Assembly (NCBI GenBank): GCA_031295725.1
Contig: JAUMNV010000037.1
Location: 1-27,873, forward strand
Direction: 5' to 3'
Source: Collinsella sp.
GTDB lineage: Bacteria; Actinomycetota; Coriobacteriia; Coriobacteriales; Coriobacteriaceae
Length of the DNA: 27,873 nucleotides
The notes below the pieces were generated by a model, which was given only the letters and a program-made list of their open reading frames with translations, searched no databases and was not told the DNA's origin. Position numbers and translations under genes: made by a program. Positions 15,612 to 21,682 of this stretch are shown here, in pieces. The number at the start of each line of letters is the position of its first letter. Position 1 is the stretch's first letter.

Positions 15612-16274
15612 ATGGCCTTTGCAGAAAAGCTCATTGCCGTTCGTCGCGCCCATCACCTTACCCAGGAGCAGCTCGCCGCCAAGCTCTTCGTCACACGCCA
15701 AGCCGTCAGCCGTTGGGAGCGCGACGAGGTCACCCCGGGCATCGACATGATGAAGCTCATTGCCGCCGTAACCGGCGAGCCACTGTCCCACCTGCTCGAA
15801 ATGCCCGAGCATTATTGCCAGAGCTGCGGCATGATACTCACGCCCGACGACTGCGGCACCGATGCCACGGGCGCCACGACCGACCATTACTGCAAGTGGT
15901 GCTACGACCACGGCAAGTACACCTACGACACCACCATGGAGGCGATGATCGAGGATTGCGCTCCGCGGCTGGCGCAAAACACCGGCATGTCGCTCGACGA
16001 AGCCGTCTCGCTCATGGGCGCCGTCCTGCGGCAACTGGAGCGCTGGCGCACCGTGCAGGAAAACGAGGAGCGCTACGGCGCCGAGGCTCGGAAGCGCTAC
16101 GGCGATGAGGCGATCGATGCAGCAAACGAAACGTTACTGGACATGGACCCTCAGACATGGAGCGACATGAAAGAACTTGAACGCGCTATTCTGGGTCAGC
16201 TCTCGATTGCCATGGGCGATGGCGATGCGAATGGAAGCGAGGCTCGCAAGCTCGTCGCGATGCATCGTCGTTAG
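15612..16274 (+). CDS. Xre HTH - zinc ribbon - TipAS-like regulator, cut short by an amber stop
   Basis: This 220-residue product starts with a Xre-type helix-turn-helix (about 4-60; LTQEQLAAKLFVTRQAVSRWE). A zinc ribbon follows, with C69-x2-C72 and C94-x2-C97 (CQSCGM ... YCKWCY). A helical domain from about residue 105 resembles the TipAS drug-recognition domain (RYGDEAIDAANETLLDMDPQTW). The TipAS-like homology continues past the TAG at 16272-16274 in the same frame, so the product lacks about 54 C-terminal residues. The start has AAAGGAG 5 nt upstream. Intact relatives are drug- or peptide-responsive regulators; whether this truncated form works is uncertain. Confidence 0.85.
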   Translation: MAFAEKLIAVRRAHHLTQEQLAAKLFVTRQAVSRWERDEVTPGIDMMKLIAAVTGEPLSHLLEMPEHYCQSCGMILTPDDCGTDATGATTDHYCKWCYDHGKYTYDTTMEAMIEDCAPRLAQNTGMSLDEAVSLMGAVLRQLERWRTVQENEERYGAEARKRYGDEAIDAANETLLDMDPQTWSDMKELERAILGQLSIAMGDGDANGSEARKLVAMHRR

Positions 16275-16439
16275 ATTGGTCTCAACTGGGGACACGAGCC
16301 CCAAGACGAAGCATACCTGGGCCTCGCCCACGGCTATCTTGCCGACCAGCGCTTTGTTGACTACTACGACAAGCCCTGCGGCACCGGAGCCACGGCGTTT
16401 CTGGTACAGGCCATTGAGTCGTCGTTGACGCGTGCATAG
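16275..16439 (+). pseudogene. Detached C-terminal part of the TipAS domain
   Basis: In frame directly after the amber codon, 54 sense codons encode NWGHEPQDEAYLGLAHGY, then LADQRFVDYYDK and a final helix ending in TAG at 16437-16439. The WGHEP...EAYLGLA...YxxDxRFxxxYDK pattern is the normal C-terminal third of TipAS domains. There is no start codon with a ribosome site here, so the segment is expressed only if the amber codon is read through. The residue at the stop is most simply an original Trp (TGG to TAG). Confidence 0.75.
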
Positions 16440-16490
16440 ACCGCGGCGGCTTTGGGTATTTCAATCGAAACCTCAACCGATTGGAGACCC

Positions 16491-16736
16491 ATGGCTACTG
16501 ATCATGAGCTCGTGCTCTACGTTATGACCGGCTGCCCGTATTGCATAAAGGTCAAGCGCTTTTTGGCCGATAACGGCGTGACCATTCCTGAACGCAATAT
16601 CTCGACCGATTCCGATGCCGAGCAAACGCTTATCGCCGTCGGCGGAAAACGCCAGGTTCCCTGCCTGTTCATCGACGGCAAGCCACTCTACGAATCGAGC
16701 GACATCATCGCGTGGGCGCAAGAGAACCTGCTCTAG
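16491..16736 (+). CDS. Glutaredoxin
   Basis: This 81-residue single-domain thiol-disulfide oxidoreductase has the dithiol active site CPYC (C15, C18) after strand LVLYVMTG. It also has the cis-proline segment RQVPCLFIDGK and a final ESSDIIAWAQE that matches the glutathione-binding SxD region of glutaredoxins. The frame is open to 16452, but ATG at 16491 has GGAG 4 nt upstream and gives the usual glutaredoxin N-terminus. It probably reduces protein disulfides or mixed disulfides in the cytoplasm; the physiological reductant in this lineage is not evident. Confidence 0.92.
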   Translation: MATDHELVLYVMTGCPYCIKVKRFLADNGVTIPERNISTDSDAEQTLIAVGGKRQVPCLFIDGKPLYESSDIIAWAQENLL

Positions 16737-16783
16737 TACGCGCATCCCGTCCGTCCAAGGCCCCACCCCATACGGCCTAAACA

Positions 16784-16838
16784 TGTACACCAGCATCCAA
16801 AGTCGACATTTTTCGACATCTTTGGATGCTGGTGTACA
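16784..16838. repeat. Perfect 19-bp inverted repeat with a direct repeat in its loop
   Basis: Arms at 16784-16802 and 16820-16838 are perfectly complementary (core CAGCATCCAAAG). The 17-nt loop contains TCGACAT twice, separated by TTT. It follows the glutaredoxin stop by 47 nt and could act as a terminator, but the length and ordered loop look like a dispersed palindromic element. Confidence 0.8.
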
Positions 16839-16850
16839 GCTTTTGCGGGT

Positions 16851-16903
16851 AGTCATCGGGGACGTTCTTAAATGCCTAGTCGCTAAAGAACGTCCCCGAT
16901 GTC
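16851..16903. repeat. Second REPIN-like inverted repeat
   Basis: Arms CATCGGGGACGTTCTT (16854-16869) and AAGAACGTCCCCGATG (16886-16901) are perfect complements around a 16-nt spacer, AAATGCCTAGTCGCTA. The core and the spacer start match the element at 6632-6691. It ends 3 nt from the stop codon of the Dus gene. Confidence 0.8.
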
Positions 16904-16906
16904 TAA

Positions 16907-17866
16907 CTAGCCGCGGAAGCGGGCTGCGGATGCGAGCGGTTGCTCGCGGAAGACGCGGTCGACGGCGGCGCGGTATTCGTCGACCTTCTTGGTCTTGCGC
17001 ACGATCTTATGGACGGTGGCGGGATCAGCGAAAGCGCACTTGGCGTAGAACCACCACTCCTTCATGCGGAAGACCGCATTGCCGCCAATCTCTTCTGCAT
17101 ATGCCGCAAACAGCGTGTCGTGGAAGCGCTGCAGCTCAGCAGCCGTTGCAGCTGGGCCGCCCTTGACCATGCGAGCCAGCGCGGGGTTCGCGAGCAGGCC
17201 ACGCCCCAACATCACATGGCGCGTGCCGGGATAGGCCTCCACCAGCGCGTCCATATCCTCAAGATCAAAAATGTCACCGTTATAGGCCACGGGAAACGGC
17301 GCCCGCTCCAACGTCTTGCCGTAAAACTCCTTGCGCGGCGAGCCCGTATAACGGTCCTTCTGTACGCGCGGATGCACGATCAGCTCTGCCAGCGGCATGC
17401 GGCAATACAAATCGAGTACACGCTCGTATTCGTCGTCGCCCTCCAGCCCCAGCCTGGTCTTTACCGATACCGGCAACGGCGACCGCTCGCACACATCGTT
17501 CAAGAACACCTCGAGCTCGTCGAGATTGCGCAAGAAACCCGAGCCCTTGCCCTTGGCGACAACCGTCCCCGAGGGGCAACCCAAGTTGAGATTGACCTCG
17601 CAATAGCCCATGTCGGCGAGCACCTGTGCCGCCCACACAAACTCGTCCGCGTTCTTGGACATCAGCTGAGGCACCACGTTGAGCCCCTGGTTATTGGCAG
17701 GATCGATCTCCTTAAACGCCTTGCCGCCAAAGCGATTGCCCACCCGCGGCGGCGGCAAAAACGGCGTGTAGTAGCAGTCGAGCGCACCAAAGCATTCTGC
17801 ATGCACGCGGCGGAACACATGCCCGGTAATCCCCTCCATGGGGGCCAGCGATAGAATCATCAACAT
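16907..17866 (-). CDS. tRNA-dihydrouridine synthase family protein
   Basis: A flavoenzyme that reduces uridine to dihydrouridine in the tRNA D-loop. The 319-residue protein starts with the TIM-barrel LSLAPMEGITGHVFR. It contains NLNLGCPSGTVVAKGKGSG with the catalytic C97, SVKTRLG, the HPRVQKDRYTG RNA/flavin site and YNGDIFD and MLGRGLLANPA phosphate-binding motifs. A C-terminal helical domain follows. I cannot assign DusA, B or C subtype with confidence. The start is ambiguous: TTG 17869, ATG 17866 and ATG 17860 are all in frame. GAAAG lies 9 nt before 17860 and 3 nt before 17866. It stands between two families of palindromic repeat. Confidence 0.92.
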   Translation of the reverse strand: MLMILSLAPMEGITGHVFRRVHAECFGALDCYYTPFLPPPRVGNRFGGKAFKEIDPANNQGLNVVPQLMSKNADEFVWAAQVLADMGYCEVNLNLGCPSGTVVAKGKGSGFLRNLDELEVFLNDVCERSPLPVSVKTRLGLEGDDEYERVLDLYCRMPLAELIVHPRVQKDRYTGSPRKEFYGKTLERAPFPVAYNGDIFDLEDMDALVEAYPGTRHVMLGRGLLANPALARMVKGGPAATAAELQRFHDTLFAAYAEEIGGNAVFRMKEWWFYAKCAFADPATVHKIVRKTKKVDEYRAAVDRVFREQPLASAARFRG

Positions 17867-17879
17867 CAACTTTCAAATC

Positions 17880-17912
17880 AATGTGACAAAGGGACCGTCC
17901 CTTTGTCACATT
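17880..17912. repeat. Near-perfect palindrome, GTGACAAAGGGAC family
   Basis: Sixteen-nt perfect arms (17880-17895 and 17897-17912; core GTGACAAAGGGAC) meet around a single central C. It lies 14 nt upstream of the Dus start region, so it would be in or near that gene's promoter or leader. A related copy is at 25646-25676. Confidence 0.8.
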
Positions 17913-17967
17913 TGTACATCATTCGAGTGTTTATTTTGGCACAGCGGCGCAGGCAATCCCATGCATG

Positions 17968-18123
17968 TTATTCGTCCTTGGGCAGCGGCTTCATGCTCCA
18001 AAAGATGACGTTCATAATGATGACAATCACCAGGACAACACCATTGGCCACCCAAAAGCCCATGTTGAGCCCAAGCCACTCCGTAGTCCCAAACAAATCG
18101 ATCCAAATCTGAGCCCAGTTCAT
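17968..18123 (-). CDS. 51-residue single-TM protein downstream of the MgtA-like ATPase
   Basis: The product has a short N-terminal amphipathic stretch (NWAQIWIDLFGTTEWLG), one membrane helix (about 24-43, WVANGVVLVIVIIMNVIFW) and a short charged tail KPLPKDE. Its ATG at 18123 has AGAGGAG 7 nt upstream. It begins 28 nt after the ATPase stop on the same strand, so it is almost certainly in the same transcript. I do not recognise the family. Small hydrophobic proteins that bind or stabilise MgtA-type pumps (MgtR, MgtS) are known in enterobacteria; this one has no visible sequence relation to them, but the context suggests an accessory or regulatory subunit. Confidence 0.82.
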   Translation of the reverse strand: MNWAQIWIDLFGTTEWLGLNMGFWVANGVVLVIVIIMNVIFWSMKPLPKDE

Positions 18124-18151
18124 GTGAACGCTCCTCTCTACATCGAAGTCA

Positions 18152-20920
18152 CTACAGCAGCTCGCCGTAACGCTTGACATAGGCCTTCTTAAGGCTCGTC
18201 GCCAGCGCCATGTACAGCAAGATGCACGGAATCAGGAACAAGAAGTACTCGACGGGCAGCGCTCCCAGGCCCAGCGTGGGGCCAAGCGGGCTAAACGGGA
18301 TCAGCGTGAGCAGTGCAATGCCGGTCATCGTGAGCAGCATCACCGGAGCCGAGGCACGGCTCTGGATAAACGGAAACTTGGGCGTGCGAATCATATGGAT
18401 AACCAAGGTCTGGCTCCACATGGATTCGACGAACCAACCAGCCTGGAACAGCGCGATGTAGGCCAGCTGCATCCGCTCCAGTGTGGCACCCGAGTAGACG
18501 CTCGCCAGCTCGTTGAACAGTACACCGTGGCTCACAAACAACGGGCAGAAGACAAAGTACATAAAGATATAGGTCATAAAGTCGAAGATGGAGCTGGTGG
18601 GCCCAATCCAGATCATGAACCTGCCGACACTCGACGCATCCCAGGTACGCGGCACGCGCAGGAACTCCTCGTCCACGTTGTCCCAGGGAATCGCCAGGCA
18701 GCTGCAGTCATAAATCAGGTTGAGCAAGATCAGTTGGATGCTCATCATGGGCAAAAACGGCAGCAGGGCAGACGCGGCAAGCACGCTAAACATGTTGCCA
18801 AAGTTGGAGCTCGCGGTCATCTTGATGTACTTGATCATGTTGGCGTAGGTCTTACGCCCCTCGATGATGCCCTCCTCGAGCACCATCAGGTCCTTCTCGA
18901 GCAAGATGATGTCGGCGGACTCCTTGGCAACGTCGACGGCCGTGTCGACCGAGATGCCGATGTCGGACGACTTCATGGCAGAGGCATCGTTGATACCGTC
19001 GCCCATGTAGCCCACCACATGCCCGTTCGTACGCAGGACGGAAACGACACGCGCCTTTTGGTCGGGCGTGAGCTTGGCGAAGACCTGCACGTCCTCGGCC
19101 CGGCGAGCGAGCTCGGCGTCATCCATGTCAGCGATGTTGCCGCCGAGCAACATGTTGTTGACCTGTAGCCCCACCTGCTTGCAGATGGTGCGCGTGACCT
19201 TCTCGTTGTCGCCAGTCAGGATCTTGGTGGCAACGCCATGATTGCGCAGCGCCTCAATCGCATCGGCCGTGGACTCTTTAGGCGGATCCAAAAAGGCCAG
19301 GTAGCCGATTAGGACCATGTCGCGCTCGTCCTCGGCGCTAAAGGCACCGGCGGGTGACGGGTTGGACTTTTGAGCAATCGCCAGCACACGGAAACCGTCG
19401 TCATTAAGGTCGGCAACTGTTGCCAGAATGCGCTCGCGCACCTCGTCGTCCAGCACGTGAACGCCGCCGTCGATCTCGGCATGTGAGCACACCGACAGCA
19501 TCTCCTCGACCGCGCCCTTGGTAACCATCTGGGTCTTGCCGCTGCGATCGCGCACCACCGTGGTGAGGCGACGGCGCGTAAAGTCGAACGGCACCTCATC
19601 GACCTTCACGTATGCCTCCGAAAGATCGGTGAGACTCGGGTCGTTTTGCTCCTCTTCCTCCGTGCACTTGATGATCGCCAGATCCATCAGATTCTTATAG
19701 CCCGTCTGGAAATAGCTGTTGAGGTAGGCGTGGCGCAAAACGCGCGAATCCTCCTGGCCGTCGATATTCCAGTGATACTCCAGCACCACCTGGTCCTGCG
19801 TAAGCGTGCCGGTCTTGTCCGTGCACAGCACGTCCATCGCGCCAAAGTTTTGAATCGAGTTGAGGTTCTTAACGATCGTCTGCTTTTTACTCATGGCAAC
19901 CGCGCCCTTGGCAAGGCACGTGGTAACGATCATGGGCAGCATCTCGGGCGTCAGACCCACGGCAATGCTGATGGCGAACAGGCCGGCATCGAGCCAATTG
20001 CCCTTCGTGACACCGTTGATCAAAAAGACAAACGGAACCATCACCATCATAAAGCGGATGAGCACCCACGAGACGCTGTTGACGCCTTTGGAAAAGCTCG
20101 TCTCCACAGCGTCGTCGGACAGGCTCGACGCCATGGAACCAAACAGGGTCTGCTCGCCCACACTAAAGACGAGCGCCGTCGCGCTGCCCGAGATCACACT
20201 GCTGCCCATGAGGGCGATGTTCTCGAACGACGTGGCCGAGTCGGACTCGGTGCAGGTTGCGGGAACCTTCTCGACCGGCTCGCTCTCGCCCGTCAGGCTG
20301 GCTTGACTCACAAAGAGGTCCTTGGCCTCGATAATCCTCACGTCGGCGGGAATCATGTCGCCGGCGGACAGATGCACAATGTCGCCGACCACCACGTCGT
20401 CGATGGGAATCTCGGTCCTGGGGGCATCCTTGCGGGTGACCGTCACGCTGGTCGTGATCATGTCGAGCAGCTTTTCGGCCGCATTGCCGCTGCGCGCTTC
20501 CTGGATATAGCGCAGCGTGCCCGAAAGAACCACCATTGTGGTGATGATAATCACCGTCAGCGAGTCAAAGTCCTCCGGCGTGCTGCCCATCATCGACAAC
20601 GCCGGAAACACCATGTCCGTCGTTGCCGAAATAATGGCCAAGAAGAACAGAATTGCCGTAAAGGGATTGACGAATGCATCCGCAAGCTTGCGGGCAAGCG
20701 ACTTTTTCTTGCCGCGCGTGACCACGTTGCGTCCGTTATCGGCCTCGCTGCGCGCGACCTCATCACGGGTTAGACCACCCAGGTTCGAGCCCACCCAGGA
20801 CATGGCGTCCATCAGCGGGATAGTTGCCGCATGCTGGATGCGGCCCTCTGCACGATGCCTGATCAGTTCGTTTTGCGCCTGGACTGTAGATGGCGTATGG
20901 CGCATATTCAGCTTCTTCAA
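18152..20920 (-). CDS. mgtA: Magnesium-translocating P-type ATPase (MgtA/MgtB type, P3B)
   Basis: This 922-residue pump imports Mg2+ across the cytoplasmic membrane using ATP. It has the full MgtA layout: an N-terminal cytosolic segment, an actuator domain with SLTGES, M4 with AVGLTPEMLPMIV, a phosphorylation site CTDKTGTLT (D368), a nucleotide domain with VTKGAVEEM, TGDNEK, GDGINDASAMK and the M6 segment NLIYDCSCLAIPWDNVDEEF typical of the family. The start is TTG at 20920 with GGAG 8 nt upstream; an in-frame ATG lies at codon 6 with no better site. It is preceded by a structured leader and followed by the 51-residue TM protein. Expression is likely controlled by magnesium through the leader or the nearby winged-helix protein; this is inference. 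Confidence 0.94.
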   Translation of the reverse strand: MKKLNMRHTPSTVQAQNELIRHRAEGRIQHAATIPLMDAMSWVGSNLGGLTRDEVARSEADNGRNVVTRGKKKSLARKLADAFVNPFTAILFFLAIISATTDMVFPALSMMGSTPEDFDSLTVIIITTMVVLSGTLRYIQEARSGNAAEKLLDMITTSVTVTRKDAPRTEIPIDDVVVGDIVHLSAGDMIPADVRIIEAKDLFVSQASLTGESEPVEKVPATCTESDSATSFENIALMGSSVISGSATALVFSVGEQTLFGSMASSLSDDAVETSFSKGVNSVSWVLIRFMMVMVPFVFLINGVTKGNWLDAGLFAISIAVGLTPEMLPMIVTTCLAKGAVAMSKKQTIVKNLNSIQNFGAMDVLCTDKTGTLTQDQVVLEYHWNIDGQEDSRVLRHAYLNSYFQTGYKNLMDLAIIKCTEEEEQNDPSLTDLSEAYVKVDEVPFDFTRRRLTTVVRDRSGKTQMVTKGAVEEMLSVCSHAEIDGGVHVLDDEVRERILATVADLNDDGFRVLAIAQKSNPSPAGAFSAEDERDMVLIGYLAFLDPPKESTADAIEALRNHGVATKILTGDNEKVTRTICKQVGLQVNNMLLGGNIADMDDAELARRAEDVQVFAKLTPDQKARVVSVLRTNGHVVGYMGDGINDASAMKSSDIGISVDTAVDVAKESADIILLEKDLMVLEEGIIEGRKTYANMIKYIKMTASSNFGNMFSVLAASALLPFLPMMSIQLILLNLIYDCSCLAIPWDNVDEEFLRVPRTWDASSVGRFMIWIGPTSSIFDFMTYIFMYFVFCPLFVSHGVLFNELASVYSGATLERMQLAYIALFQAGWFVESMWSQTLVIHMIRTPKFPFIQSRASAPVMLLTMTGIALLTLIPFSPLGPTLGLGALPVEYFLFLIPCILLYMALATSLKKAYVKRYGELL

Positions 20921-20958
20921 TTGCCTTGCTCCGTTCTATCGATCGGATGCAGAGCCGT

Positions 20959-21039
20959 CTAGCCGCGACGCCCGCCATTAAGGTGGACCCGCGCCGACAG
21001 ACATCGCCCTGCCTTGCTGGTACTGTCACTGCCGCTCAC
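20959..21039 (-). CDS. Possible 26-codon leader peptide upstream of mgtA
   Basis: A GTG codon (21037-21039) has AAGGTGAGG 3 nt upstream and opens a 26-residue frame ending in TAG, 38 nt before the mgtA start. The product (SGSDSTSKAGR in its first half, ending NGGRRG) is hydrophilic and has no Pro run of the MgtL kind. Whether it is translated is unknown. Its ribosome site lies in one arm of a stem whose other arm is inside the ORF. Confidence 0.35.
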   Translation of the reverse strand: MSGSDSTSKAGRCLSARVHLNGGRRG

Positions 21040-21051
21040 GGTCCTCACCTT
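20980..21051 (-). promoter_or_regulatory. Structured mgtA 5' leader
   Basis: On the minus strand AAGGTGAGGACC (21040-21051) can pair with GGGTCCACCTT (20980-20990), giving about 11 bp with one bulged A. The paired region includes the ribosome site of the possible leader ORF. It does not fit the M-box (ykoK) consensus beyond a GGTGAGG start, so I do not name a known riboswitch. Confidence 0.4.
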
Positions 21052-21083
21052 CCCTTCGCGTCTGCGACTGTCCTTAGAATAGA

Positions 21084-21125
21084 AAAGCCGCAAGACCGGG
21101 CACATGGCTGGTTTCTTGCGGCTTT
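21084..21125 (-). terminator. Intrinsic terminator between the winged-helix gene and mgtA
   Basis: A perfect 12-bp stem (AAAGCCGCAAGA 21084-21095 with TCTTGCGGCTTT 21114-21125) is followed on the minus strand by a T-rich TTCTATTCT. It lies 66 nt after the winged-helix gene stop. Depending on where the mgtA promoter is, it is either the end of the upstream operon or an attenuator in the mgtA leader. Confidence 0.75.
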
Positions 21126-21190
21126 CTTGCGATTTGGCAAGGATTGTCAGAGTGGCTTTTGGGGTCGATAGAAGCGGACGATTCAACGCG

Positions 21191-21673
21191 TTACTCGGCT
21201 ATTTTATAGCCCACACCCCAAACAGTTAGCAGGTACCGGGGATTGTCGGGCTCGGGTTCAATCTTCTTTCGGATCTTGCGGACAAAGGCCATGATGTTAC
21301 TGTCATCGAGCAGATATTCGTCTTGCCATACAGCGCGATAGATTTCCTCTTTGCTAAAGACTGTGCCCCGGTTGCTCGCCAAAAAGGCCAGGATATCGAA
21401 TTCTTTGGGCGTGAGCGAAACGGGCGCGCCCGACACTTTAACGGTGCGCGAAGCCAGATCGATGGAAAGATCGCCGATAACGATGGGCTCCGCAGCGGCA
21501 CTTGTCTGCGAGCCGGCAACTGTCAGTTCTATGGCGGTCAGCCCGCCCGATGCGATATCGGCAAACACGGGTGCAAGTTCGAGAGCGGCGGCGCTACCGG
21601 ACGAGAACAGCGCGTTGCTGAGCTCGGCGGCCTCTGCCGGCGTAATCGCTATGTTGGTTCTGTTGGTACGCAT
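21191..21673 (-). CDS. OmpR/PhoB-type winged-helix protein without a receiver domain
   Basis: This 160-residue protein has a C-terminal Trans_reg_C winged helix (about 64-160): the strand IVIGDLSIDLASRTV, LTPKEFDILAFLASN, FSKEEIYRAVW, recognition-helix region DDSNIMAFVRKIRKKIE and the wing YLLTVWGVGYKI. The first 60 residues are not a receiver domain; they are too short and lack the acidic pocket and phospho-acceptor Asp. They look helical with Ala-rich stretches. The gene starts 9 nt after the stop of the short P-type ATPase gene, so the two are co-expressed. It is a probable DNA-binding regulator of this transport island, with a non-phosphorylation input. Confidence 0.82.
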   Translation of the reverse strand: MRTNRTNIAITPAEAAELSNALFSSGSAAALELAPVFADIASGGLTAIELTVAGSQTSAAAEPIVIGDLSIDLASRTVKVSGAPVSLTPKEFDILAFLASNRGTVFSKEEIYRAVWQDEYLLDDSNIMAFVRKIRKKIEPEPDNPRYLLTVWGVGYKIAE

Positions 21674-21682
21674 AGAACCGCC

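Noticed and set aside
15471..16034. N-terminal extension of trmO by about 188 codons
   Set aside because: TrmO homology starts at MEPIAH, and the extension overlaps the well-supported Xre/TipAS gene and its promoter on the other strand.
19646..20773. Rightward 375-codon frame opposite the MgtA-like ATPase
   Set aside because: His- and Arg-rich shadow of a clear P-type ATPase.
20921..21060. M-box (ykoK) magnesium riboswitch before mgtA
   Set aside because: The region contains GGTGAGG, but the rest does not follow the M-box order of conserved loops that I can recall. I report a structured leader without that name.
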